A DNA stretch of 39,187 bases from Saprospiraceae bacterium. GTDB taxonomy: Bacteria > Bacteroidota > Bacteroidia > Chitinophagales > Saprospiraceae. A program made the position numbers and the translations under genes. This document shows positions 1-7,569 of the stretch, piece after piece. The stretch is taken from NCBI GenBank assembly GCA_026993525.1, contig JALWSS010000193.1, positions 1-39,187 on the forward strand, read 5' to 3'. Under the pieces are notes generated by a model. That model searched no databases, had not been told where the DNA came from, and saw nothing but the letters and a program-made list of their open reading frames with translations. Position 1 is the stretch's first letter. Each line of letters starts with the position of its first letter.

Positions 1-92
1 GTCCGGGACCCCATCTTGTCGGACTCCGTCCGACTTATGTTCAGATGAAGTTACATCTTTCGACGAGGATATAACTTTTTGCAGGGGACTCA

Positions 93-132
93 GGAATTGA
101 GGAATTGAGGAACTGAGGAACTGAGGAATTAA
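93..132. repeat. Short tandem repeat, 8-bp unit, five copies
   Basis: Five contiguous 8-bp units read GGAATTGA, GGAATTGA, GGAACTGA, GGAACTGA and GGAATTAA. They lie downstream of the stop codon of the minus-strand VWA lipoprotein gene. No coding sense is evident in bases 1-235. Confidence 0.85.
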
Positions 133-150
133 GAGCAACCTCCAGCAACC

Positions 151-207
151 TCTCTAAACCCCTCTAAACCCCTCTAAACCTCTCTAACCCCTCTAAACCC
201 TCTAAAC
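151..207. repeat. Short tandem repeat, roughly 10-bp unit
   Basis: The unit CTCTAAACCC recurs about five times with small length changes, directly after the 8-bp array and ending about 30 bp before the VWA lipoprotein stop codon. It belongs to the short-period repeats that fill most longer gaps in this window. Confidence 0.8.
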
Positions 208-235
208 AAATAAGACCCCAAGCTGAATCTTAATC

Positions 236-1222
236 TCAATTCCCGAACCCATCGCTGTTGAAGGTTTCGGTGATCATGCGGTCGCTGCCGTTGTTGAAGT
301 TGTCTTTCACTTCAATGGTCAGTTTGTTGTTGTAGGGGGTGGGGTCAGAGATGGGGCTCTGGTAGTAGAGGAAGTAAATGCTGTTGGCGGCCCGCTGGAT
401 GTCGTCCTGTATGTTGAGGAACATCTGCTCCAGTCCGTTCACATCGCTGGCTTTGAAATAGCGGTCGCTTTCCACGGCCAGTTGTTTGAGGGCATTTTCA
501 TCCAGGTCGGGGCTTTCGAGTGCGGCCACGAAGACCTTTTTATTGGCGGTGGCCTGTTTGGCATCGTTGAGGGTTAGCACCTGGGAAGCATTGTGCCGCC
601 CGTCGGTGAAGACGATGAGGCTTCCGTCCACGATGCCGTCAATGGTGTAGTTGTCTTCCCACAGGTCGGCCACTTCCATTACAGCGCCGTAGAGGTTGGT
701 AGAGTTGACCAGGGCCGTTGTAGGCAGTTGGTCGAGGGCATCGAGGAGTGCCGTTTTGTCGGTGGTGAATGGTTGCAAAACTTCCACCTCCGCATCGAAG
801 GTGTAGATGGCAATTTCCTGGTTGGGCAGTTTGTTTTCCACCAGGGCTTTGGCAGCAGCCTTGATCTGTGGGATGAAACCCTCCACGCTCCGGGAAATGT
901 CCAGCAGTAACACATTTTTCAAGGTAAAGGGAATGGAGCTCTGCCCCAGCCGGATGTCGGCTTCGGTGTCAATCCGGCCGTTGTTTTCTGAGACGATGAA
1001 ATCATCGGCCAGCAGGGTTGACACGCCCTTGCGGTAATAATCGGTCACCTGGAAGAGCACCTGCACGGTGCGTTGTTCGGGTACCACCCCCACTTCAAAA
1101 GATTTGAGTCGGTAAAAATTATCGAGGTTGGCAGGAGAAATGTCGTTGTCCTTTTTGCAGCTTACCAGCGCCAGTGTAAACAAAAGGACAACCAGTGCGG
1201 AAAAGGAGACAAATTGCTTCAT
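236..1222 (-). CDS. VWA-domain lipoprotein
   Basis: The 328-residue product has a lipoprotein signal peptide: a hydrophobic core at about residues 8-20 and a lipobox ending at Cys22, so it is probably anchored in the outer membrane or periplasm. A von Willebrand factor type A domain spans about 100-290. It carries the metal-ion-dependent adhesion motif DxSxS at D108-S112 (DISRS), a downstream TNLYGA segment and a FTDGRH segment, which fit the further MIDAS threonine and aspartate. VWA proteins bind protein ligands through a divalent metal; the ligand here is unknown. The ATG start directly precedes a good signal peptide. The gene stands alone on the minus strand, divergent from the barrel/glycosyltransferase pair. 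No clear promoter was found upstream. Confidence 0.85.
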   Translation of the reverse strand: MKQFVSFSALVVLLFTLALVSCKKDNDISPANLDNFYRLKSFEVGVVPEQRTVQVLFQVTDYYRKGVSTLLADDFIVSENNGRIDTEADIRLGQSSIPFTLKNVLLLDISRSVEGFIPQIKAAAKALVENKLPNQEIAIYTFDAEVEVLQPFTTDKTALLDALDQLPTTALVNSTNLYGAVMEVADLWEDNYTIDGIVDGSLIVFTDGRHNASQVLTLNDAKQATANKKVFVAALESPDLDENALKQLAVESDRYFKASDVNGLEQMFLNIQDDIQRAANSIYFLYYQSPISDPTPYNNKLTIEVKDNFNNGSDRMITETFNSDGFGN

Positions 1223-1350
1223 AACAGAGATTGTTTGCTGTGATGAAATGAGTGGGAATCAGGTGTCCGTAGTGTGTGTGGGCGGGGAGTTCAACTACAA
1301 GATGGGGAAAGCCGGGTTTCACCCCCTCTTTGCGACGATAATATTACTGA

Positions 1351-1454
1351 TATACTCAACTCAAAGTGGTTTGAGAATAATCCATCGCTCACGTCAGGTG
1401 TGGATGGGGAGTTTGGGCGGCCTACGCCGCCCAAACCACTTCGTTTTGAGTATA
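1351..1454. mobile_element. MITE-like element, 23-bp terminal inverted repeats
   Basis: The left end (1351-1373, starting TATACTCAAC) and right end (1432-1454, ending TTGAGTATA) match in inverted orientation at 20 of 23 positions. Both ends carry TA, compatible with a TA target duplication as made by IS630/mariner-type transposases, though that is inference. Next to the right end is a perfect hairpin with an 11-bp stem (1411-1421 and 1426-1436) and a CTAC loop. No transposase frame is present. It could instead be a structured intergenic repeat. Confidence 0.5.
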
Positions 1455-1548
1455 CAATGGCTCTAACGGTGCAAACACCATGCAGAGTACCTCCTTCGGT
1501 AAATTCCACGATTGATTGGTGAAGGAATGAGCCCCTCTCAACCTCCCG

Positions 1549-1568
1549 ATCCCGAAAGCTTTCGGGAT
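1549..1568. repeat. Perfect 20-bp palindrome, REP-like
   Basis: ATCCCGAAAGCTTTCGGGAT equals its own reverse complement. It is followed by CGGGATTCGGGA-type copies up to about 1590. Related TCCCGA/TCGGGA inverted sequences occur at 32880-32890 and 37583-37602, and the adjoining CCCCTCTCAACCTCCC (1532-1547) recurs inverted near 32906-32921. This suggests a dispersed extragenic repeat family. Confidence 0.6.
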
Positions 1569-1689
1569 TCGGGATTCGGGAGACTCGGGATCAACCCCTC
1601 TCAACCCCAACGAATGAGGGCACATTTTACGGTGCGCTCAGAATTGTATTCCGGTTCAGCAGCTTGCTTTACTCGTTCAGGGCAGCGGG

Positions 1690-1722
1690 TTTGAAATTCG
1701 GATGTAGCTACACCTACATTTG
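1690..1722 (+). promoter_or_regulatory. Bacteroidota-type promoter for the barrel/glycosyltransferase pair
   Basis: A -33 TTTG (1690-1693) and a -7 TAcaTTTG (1715-1722) are separated by 21 bp, matching the Bacteroidota primary-sigma consensus. Transcription would start near 1728, 56 nt before the chosen ATG at 1784. That excludes the longer in-frame start at 1664. Confidence 0.7.
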
Positions 1723-1783
1723 CCCCACAAGTCAAGTACACCCCTGTACGACGAAACAACAAAAACAATCAATCCAATCAACC

Positions 1784-3160
1784 ATGCTGCGATTTTCATC
1801 GCTCAACGTACCGGGGATTTCCAGGCTGACGCCCGTTTTCAAAATTCTCATCGTTTTATTTCTCATCGCCTCCGGCAACAAGCTCAGCGCCCAGTACGGG
1901 CAGTTGGAGTCCATTCGGCAACTGGCCACATCAGGCCAACACGAGCAGGCCGATGTTCAACTTCAAGGCTTGCTGGAGCAGTACCCGGATTTCCTTCCGG
2001 CAAAACTGCTGCAGGCCCACAACAATGCCTGGCGACACAAATACCAACTGGCCCAACAGCAATTCCGCGAAATTCTGACTTCCCGTCCCGGAAATAAAGA
2101 GGCGCTCATTGGCCTGGGCTATGCCCATGCCTGGAACGGCGAACTCAGCAAGGCCATCTATCCCTTCAACGCCGTTTTGCGAAGCGACCCAAAAAATGAA
2201 GAGGCCCTGACCGGACTGGGCATTGGCTACCTGCGGGCCAACAACGGAGCCGCCGCCCTGCACCATTACAAGGTGCTGACGAGAACCTATCCGGACAAAG
2301 CCGAACATTACCTTGGCCTGGCCAGGAGCTATGCCATGCTGGCCCAAAACTACCAGGCCCGCAAGGCCCTCTTCAAAGCCCTGAAGCTGGACCCCGACAA
2401 CCCCGAAGCCAGGGACCTGGCCGGCAGGATCAGCACCGAAAAGGCCGGTGTTGAAATTGACGCCATCGGCGGGTTTTCCAACGTGGACGATGAGCAACGC
2501 ATCGGTTTGCGCATGGCCCAGCTCAGCTTCCACTACGACGAACGCTGGACGTTCTACGGCCGTTACGACAATTCCCTGTCGCAAGACAACATTGACTTCC
2601 TTCGGCAAAAATCCCGGGCTGCTTCGGGCTGGGTTGGCGCTTTTGCGGCCTGGTCGCCGAGGCTGGCCACCCGCATGGAGTACGGCCTGCGCAGCCTGCC
2701 CGGGCAGCAGTTGCAGAACATGCTCAAGGTGGAACAGGTCATCTTTCTGCCCCAGGGTTTCAGCCTGAAAATCGGTGGCTTCAGCACCCTGGATGCCGGC
2801 AACGAATGGTTGGTTTCAACAGGTATCTATGTGCCCGTCGGCAAGTCATTTTCCATTGAGCCCACGTGGTATTATTCGCGAAATTCTTCGGATGGCGTGG
2901 GGCAACACCGCATTCTACTGGCCTCGAAAATTCGTTTGCCGAAGGGATATGAGGTCACGGCAGGAGGATTTTACGGCAACCCCAAATTTCAGGGCGAGCT
3001 GTTGCCAGGCATGCACAGCAAAGTCACCGGTGCTTACCTGATGGGCGTACTGCCATTTTCCGAAAGGCTGTGGGGCCTGCTGGTGGTAAACCACGAGCGG
3101 GGTGTGTTTAGCACCAGCACGGTGTTGGCTGCCGGCATCAAGATCCGATTAGAAGAATAA
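1784..3160 (+). CDS. TPR plus YaiO-like outer-membrane beta-barrel protein
   Basis: The 458-residue product has a signal sequence (hydrophobic segment about residues 20-33, ending in SAQ). It is followed by tetratricopeptide repeats at about 35-215, visible as recurring A-L-G-Y-A/G-L-A and P-x-N/D-xEA patterns, and a C-terminal half of about 230 residues rich in alternating aromatic and polar residues that ends in a typical barrel strand (AAGIKIRLEE). TPR plus YaiO-like barrel architecture is common in polysaccharide export or secretion accessory proteins. The next gene, 79 bp downstream, is a membrane glycosyltransferase, so a role in assembling or exporting an extracellular glycan is likely. 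ATG 1784 was chosen because the promoter lies within the longer frame and because the signal peptide starts properly there. Confidence 0.75.
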   Translation: MLRFSSLNVPGISRLTPVFKILIVLFLIASGNKLSAQYGQLESIRQLATSGQHEQADVQLQGLLEQYPDFLPAKLLQAHNNAWRHKYQLAQQQFREILTSRPGNKEALIGLGYAHAWNGELSKAIYPFNAVLRSDPKNEEALTGLGIGYLRANNGAAALHHYKVLTRTYPDKAEHYLGLARSYAMLAQNYQARKALFKALKLDPDNPEARDLAGRISTEKAGVEIDAIGGFSNVDDEQRIGLRMAQLSFHYDERWTFYGRYDNSLSQDNIDFLRQKSRAASGWVGAFAAWSPRLATRMEYGLRSLPGQQLQNMLKVEQVIFLPQGFSLKIGGFSTLDAGNEWLVSTGIYVPVGKSFSIEPTWYYSRNSSDGVGQHRILLASKIRLPKGYEVTAGGFYGNPKFQGELLPGMHSKVTGAYLMGVLPFSERLWGLLVVNHERGVFSTSTVLAAGIKIRLEE

Positions 3161-3239
3161 CCCTTCCCATATCACATCCCTGTGAAATGAACCGGCCCGC
3201 AAGGCCGACAAAAGGAAACTCAAAAAAATCAATCAGACT

Positions 3240-5117
3240 ATGCGTTTACCAAAGGAATCACCTGTTGTACAGGTGAAAGGAGGGGTGGATTATGCCCTCG
3301 AAAAAACCATTGCATTCCCCGGAACCGGACGTTCAGAGAAGATCAAAAGGGGGGAGCTCTCCTACGACCCCAAACCCTGGCTGTACGTCAGCATTTTTGT
3401 GGCCTGGGCGCTGTCGCTGTGGTGGTTTCAGCCCCGCCTGTGGGCATTGCTGGATGCAGCTTACAACACGCCGAGTTGGATCGCACTTTTCACTTTCATC
3501 CTGTTCATAGACTTTGCCTGGCTGTATGGCTTTTACAATGTAGGGGTGGTGGCTTTTGCACTCATCCATCGCTGGTTCATGCCCAAGCCGGAAAATGCAC
3601 TCTCCAAAAGCAACCTGCTCGAGTACCCCGCTGTGGCGGTGCTGTACACCACCTACAACGATTTCCTGGAAGAAAGTGTGCTTTCCTGTGTCAACCAGGA
3701 CTACCCCAATTACACCGTTTACATCCTCGACGACAGCACCCGTGAGGAGTGCAAACAAATTGTTGATGACTTCGCTGCGCAATATCCCGAAAAGGTGGTG
3801 GTGGTTCGCCGCCCCGACCGCAAAGCTTTTAAAGCCGGAAACCTCAATCATGCGCTTGACCGGGTGGCCAGGGAACCTTATTTCGCCATTGCCGATGCGG
3901 ATGAGATCCTGCCACCCGATTTTCTGAGCAAACTGGTGCCCGTCATGGAGGCCGACTCCAAATGCGGCTTCGTGCAGGCCAACCACCGGGCCAATCCAAA
4001 CATGAAATCCAAACTCAGCAAAGACCTCGGCCCCGGCATTGACATTCACTGGAAATGGTACCAGCCACTGCGCAACGACTTTGGTTTTGTCATGTTTCTG
4101 GGCCACGGCGCCCTGTTGCGACGTGACGTCTGGAAGAAAATCGGCGGCTTCCCCGACATCGTCAGCGAAGACCTGGGATTCGCCATAGAAGCCCGGGAAC
4201 TGGGCTACCGGGGTCGCTTCGTAGAGAATGTGATCTGTTACGAGGATTTTCCCGACACTGTACGGGCTTTCCGCATCCGCCACATGAAGTGGACCCGCGG
4301 TACCAGCGAGTTTCTGAAGAAAAAAATGGGTTGGCTGTTGCGGGCAAAGAACATCACCTGGGCCGAAAAGCTGGACATCCTCTTCCCGACGCTCAACCTG
4401 CCACTGACCCTGCTGTATTTCCTGTTCATGGTCAATGCCAACCTGGTTTTGCCTTATTTCTTCGGAAAAAGCCAGTTGGTCACATTTGAATTGGGCGGTT
4501 CCACAATGACTTTTCCGGTGATGGTGCTCCACGACGCATTCATGGGCATTTACTCCCCGGATTTTTTCGCCATCACCATGCTGACCTTCTTTGCGCCAGT
4601 GTTGTGTTTCATCCTTGCAATGGCGTTGAAACCCCTGAAGTTGTTCCGCTTCCTGGCGCACAGCACAGCACTCTACGCTGCCCTGGGGCCCTTGTCTTCC
4701 ATTGGGGTCATGGCCTACCTCATTTCCGGCAAGGCCATTTTTCTGGTCACCGGCGACAAGCAGCAGAAGGAACATACCGGCACTGCCACAGCCAACGGCC
4801 TTTTTGCGAAGCTGAAGAAAACCTGGAGCGACCTGATCCACAAAAGCCATCCGGACACCCTGCCGGTGCAGGCATTTGAGGTGATCACAGGGCTGGTATT
4901 TGCCGTGGCCTGTCTGTACATGTTCCAGATCTCCTTCTTCGGGTTGTGTCTGGCCTTTGTACTGCTGCCGGTCATGCACTACATGGGCTGGGGTGGCCGC
5001 CTGATGAGGGCACTGATCTACGTCCCTTTTGTCCTCATCCTGCTGGGCGTGGGGCTGGCCAGCCTCAGTATGGTGGGTATGCAAACGGTCTTTTTCGGGT
5101 ATGGATTCCACTTCTGA
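3240..5117 (+). CDS. Cellulose-synthase-like family 2 glycosyltransferase
   Basis: The 625-residue integral membrane protein has two N-terminal membrane segments (about 47-64 and 80-105), a cytosolic GT2 domain (about 130-360) and several C-terminal membrane segments. The processive GT2 signatures are present: D164/D165 in ILDDS, the DAD at 219-221, and the E310-D311 catalytic pair. The usual QxxRW acceptor motif is replaced by RHMKW (347-351). The family transfers sugars from UDP- or GDP-sugars to a growing polymer while secreting it. No PilZ domain is obvious, so direct c-di-GMP control is not indicated. It probably shares a transcript with the upstream barrel gene. Polymer identity cannot be read from the sequence. 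Confidence 0.85.
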   Translation: MRLPKESPVVQVKGGVDYALEKTIAFPGTGRSEKIKRGELSYDPKPWLYVSIFVAWALSLWWFQPRLWALLDAAYNTPSWIALFTFILFIDFAWLYGFYNVGVVAFALIHRWFMPKPENALSKSNLLEYPAVAVLYTTYNDFLEESVLSCVNQDYPNYTVYILDDSTREECKQIVDDFAAQYPEKVVVVRRPDRKAFKAGNLNHALDRVAREPYFAIADADEILPPDFLSKLVPVMEADSKCGFVQANHRANPNMKSKLSKDLGPGIDIHWKWYQPLRNDFGFVMFLGHGALLRRDVWKKIGGFPDIVSEDLGFAIEARELGYRGRFVENVICYEDFPDTVRAFRIRHMKWTRGTSEFLKKKMGWLLRAKNITWAEKLDILFPTLNLPLTLLYFLFMVNANLVLPYFFGKSQLVTFELGGSTMTFPVMVLHDAFMGIYSPDFFAITMLTFFAPVLCFILAMALKPLKLFRFLAHSTALYAALGPLSSIGVMAYLISGKAIFLVTGDKQQKEHTGTATANGLFAKLKKTWSDLIHKSHPDTLPVQAFEVITGLVFAVACLYMFQISFFGLCLAFVLLPVMHYMGWGGRLMRALIYVPFVLILLGVGLASLSMVGMQTVFFGYGFHF

Positions 5118-5283
5118 GGGTACGGCAAAAGTGCGCGCGTATATGTTGAGGAAGGTTGAGAGGAGTTGAGAGGGGACCCATTGCTGAAAAAAAACAACAA
5201 TGAGAATTTTTTAATGCAGACGGATAGATTTTGGACTTAGCTTCCTCAAGGCCGGGATACAACAACGTACTATGGGGAAGCAG

Positions 5284-5312
5284 GGGCACTGTGAGGGGCA
5301 GTGCCCTTTTTT
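5284..5312 (+). terminator. Factor-independent terminator
   Basis: A perfect 8-bp stem (GGGCACTG at 5284-5291, CAGTGCCC at 5299-5306) with a 7-nt loop is followed by six T residues. It lies 166 bp after the glycosyltransferase stop codon and would end that transcript, or a short transcript starting near 5250. Confidence 0.75.
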
Positions 5313-5400
5313 GGTTTTTGGAGGTTATTGGAGGTTTTTTAGGTTATTGGAGGTTTTTTAGGTTTTTTAGGTTTTTGGAGGCTTTTTTTGGTTTTTGAGT
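5313..5400. repeat. G/T-rich degenerate tandem repeat
   Basis: Modules TTGGAGG, TTATTGGAGG and TTTTTTAGG alternate over about 90 bp, giving strong strand asymmetry with almost no C. It sits between the terminator and the ClC promoter and has no coding content. Confidence 0.7.
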
Positions 5401-5534
5401 TTTTTTCAATTCTTCAGAATCAAAGTAATCAATCAATCACACCAATCAAGGGTCAGTTTTTTGGAGGTTTTTGACATCGAAGGGTGTTTTGCGACCTGAA
5501 ACAAAAGTCACAATAAGTCTTAAGGCCGGATGCT

Positions 5535-5542
5535 TACATTTG
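5535..5542 (+). promoter_or_regulatory. -7 promoter element of the ClC gene
   Basis: TAcaTTTG matches the Bacteroidota -7 consensus; no good TTTG is seen 19-21 bp upstream. Its position 38 bp before ATG 5581 argues against the in-frame ATG at 5530, which would lie upstream of the transcription start. Confidence 0.5.
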
Positions 5543-5580
5543 CAGGCCAGTTTCTGGCCAATCGCCACAGCCATCTCACA

Positions 5581-7386
5581 ATGAATTCTGAAGCCAAAAA
5601 CGGCTCCCTTCGTCTTATCAAGGCTTTTTGGAAACGAAAGGTCCACTGGCTGGCTACACACACTTCAGAAAGGAACTACCAGATCATCGTTGCCATCATC
5701 ATTGGTTTGGTTTCCGGTTTGGCAGCGGTGCTTTTGAAGTATATCGTCGTAACGCTTCGGAACTGGATTTACGGCAACGACCCTTCTCATTGGAACATTT
5801 GGTTTGTTTTTTTTCCAACCATAGGCATCCTGCTGGGCGTGTTTTACGTCCGCTATGTGTTGCGCAAGCCGATGGAAGTGGGTATTGCCGACCTGATCAA
5901 AACCATCTCGAAACGAAGGTTCCGGATTCCGAAATACGAGACTTATGCACACATCGTCAGCAGTTCCCTGACGGTGGGTTTTGGCGGTTCAGTGGGTTTG
6001 GAGGCCCCGTTGATGCGTACCGGCTCGGCATTGGGCTCCAACATCGCTTCTTCGCTGCATGCTGTTCACCGGCGGCAAACCCTTTTCCTGGGCTGTGGCA
6101 TTGCAGGCAGCATGGCAGCCATTTTCAACAGCCCGGTAGCCGGGGTGCTGTTTGCCTACGAAGCGGTGCTGACCGGCACGGCCTTGTATTCTTTCATCCC
6201 CCTTCTCATTGCCTCGGCAACGGGGGCGGTGCTTGCCAGGGTACTGTACTACGAGCAGCTCTTCTACCTGCCAACCACCGGCTGGGAGGCGGGCACCATC
6301 CCGTACTTCATCCTGCTGGGTGTTGGCTCGGGCTTGTTGTCCACCTTTATGATGAGAAGCATTTGCCGGATTCAAAAGTATTTCGCCGACTGGAAAAAAC
6401 AACGCCATAAAACCCTGATAGGCAGCTTGTTGCTTGGCGGTTTGATTTTTCTGTTCCCACCGCTGTTCGGCGAGGGTTATGACACGGTGAACCTGCTCCT
6501 GCAAGGTTCTTACCCGGAAATAACCAACCACAGCATTTTTTACGAGTGGTCTGACAGCACATGGGTGTTTTTGATCTTTATGGTGTTGATGCTTTTTATG
6601 AAAAGCATAGCCACCGCGGCCACCCTGGGCATGGGCGGAAACGGAGGCGTTTTTGCTCCGGCCATGTTTTCAGGGGCTGTTTTGGGCTTCCTGCTCGCCT
6701 TCATTGTCAACCTGCTCGGGATAACCCACCTGCACACGCAGGACTTCGTTGCCGTGGGCATGGGAGGTGTGCTCAGCGGCTTGTTGAAGATTCCCCTTAC
6801 CAGTATATTCCTGATCGCTGAAATCACCGGCGGCTATTTACTTTTTGTGCCACTCATGCTGGTCTCTGCCACTTCCTATTTTGTGTCCCATTATTTTGAA
6901 CCGCATTCCTTTTTTACCAAACAACTGTACCACAGGGGCTTGTGGGTGCCCAGCCATGAAAAAGACCGCCAGGTGCTAAAGCACATGGACCTGGAAGAGT
7001 TGGTAGAAAGAAATTTCAGCAAGGTTCACCTGAATGACAACCTGGGTGAATTGGTAGCCACCATTTCCCATTGCCACAGGAATCTCTTTCCGGTAGTTGA
7101 TGATAAAGGCGGCCTGGCAGGTGTGCTCACCCTCGATGATGTTCGAGAGATCATGTTCAAGCCTGAATTATACGATCAGATCGAGGTGCGTGAGCTGATG
7201 CATCCTCCCCCTGCAATTCTGGAGGCGACTTGCCCGATGGAGAAGGTCATGGAAGAGTTTGAGCGAACCCAGGCCTGGAACCTGCCCGTTGTTGACGAAC
7301 AGGGCAAATACCTCGGGTTTGTTTCCAAATCTTCCATCTTCGAAAAATACCGGGAGTTGCTCCGCGAAGTCAGCGAGGATGCCTGA
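5581..7386 (+). CDS. ClC-family chloride channel/antiporter with two CBS domains
   Basis: The product of 601 residues (from ATG 5581) is a ClC membrane domain (about 30-440) followed by a tandem CBS pair (about 460-595). The segment GSVGLEAP (137-143) corresponds to GxxGxEGP and keeps the gating glutamate E141, which in characterised members allows proton-coupled exchange. GGVFAPAMFSGAVLG corresponds to the GxFxP anion-binding motif. The usual GSGIP selectivity segment is replaced by a VGIADLI sequence, so halide selectivity is uncertain. The CBS domains probably sense adenine nucleotides. The gene has its own promoter. Its short spacing to the next transporter does not by itself show a functional link. 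Confidence 0.9.
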   Translation: MNSEAKNGSLRLIKAFWKRKVHWLATHTSERNYQIIVAIIIGLVSGLAAVLLKYIVVTLRNWIYGNDPSHWNIWFVFFPTIGILLGVFYVRYVLRKPMEVGIADLIKTISKRRFRIPKYETYAHIVSSSLTVGFGGSVGLEAPLMRTGSALGSNIASSLHAVHRRQTLFLGCGIAGSMAAIFNSPVAGVLFAYEAVLTGTALYSFIPLLIASATGAVLARVLYYEQLFYLPTTGWEAGTIPYFILLGVGSGLLSTFMMRSICRIQKYFADWKKQRHKTLIGSLLLGGLIFLFPPLFGEGYDTVNLLLQGSYPEITNHSIFYEWSDSTWVFLIFMVLMLFMKSIATAATLGMGGNGGVFAPAMFSGAVLGFLLAFIVNLLGITHLHTQDFVAVGMGGVLSGLLKIPLTSIFLIAEITGGYLLFVPLMLVSATSYFVSHYFEPHSFFTKQLYHRGLWVPSHEKDRQVLKHMDLEELVERNFSKVHLNDNLGELVATISHCHRNLFPVVDDKGGLAGVLTLDDVREIMFKPELYDQIEVRELMHPPPAILEATCPMEKVMEEFERTQAWNLPVVDEQGKYLGFVSKSSIFEKYRELLREVSEDA

Positions 7387-7427
7387 CCCCTTCTTTTTTC
7401 ATCACAATCTGTGATTGGGAGCACAGT

Positions 7428-7461
7428 TTTGATGAATCTTTCCTTCAAGAATTTATCTTCG
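7428..7461 (+). promoter_or_regulatory. Candidate promoter of the sodium/solute symporter gene
   Basis: TTTG (7428-7431) and TAtcTTCG (7454-7461) are 22 bp apart, a near match to the Bacteroidota consensus with one mismatch in the -7 box. A 15-bp palindrome ATCACA-ATC-TGTGAT (7401-7415) lies just upstream and could be a protein-binding site. Confidence 0.45.
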
Positions 7462-7569
7462 CCCCTGCCCTTTCCGCAAAACCAGCATTTGTTCACCGGA
7501 GAATTACAGAGGCGCTCTCTGCTTTCCATGCTGGCCTCTCCACATCCGTATCCATCAAAGAGCTGAACT

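Larger units (their letters stand above)
1223..1783. other. Divergent intergenic region with inverted repeats and a promoter
   Basis: This 561-bp gap separates the VWA lipoprotein gene from the barrel gene. It holds a 104-bp element with terminal inverted repeats (1351-1454), a 20-bp perfect palindrome (1549-1568) followed by further CGGGATTCGGGA-type copies, and a promoter (1690-1722). Open frames here are short and without recognisable domains, so no gene is called. Confidence 0.7.
5118..5580. other. Intergenic region with terminator, G/T-rich repeats and promoter
   Basis: This 463-bp gap holds a weak promoter-like TAgcTTCC (5238-5245), a factor-independent terminator (5284-5312), a repeat built from TTGGAGG and TTTTTTAGG modules (5313-5400), and the -7 element of the ClC gene (5535-5542). 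No open frame here looks like a gene. Confidence 0.7.

Noticed and set aside
3333-5111. 592-codon open frame antisense to the glycosyltransferase gene
   Set aside because: It is a shadow frame of a well-supported GT2 gene; its translation is rich in His and Gln without domains, as expected from an antisense frame of GC-rich coding DNA.
7401-7415. CRP/FNR site upstream of the symporter
   Set aside because: ATCACA-n3-TGTGAT has its half-sites in the opposite orientation and shorter spacing than TGTGA-n6-TCACA, so only a generic palindrome is noted.
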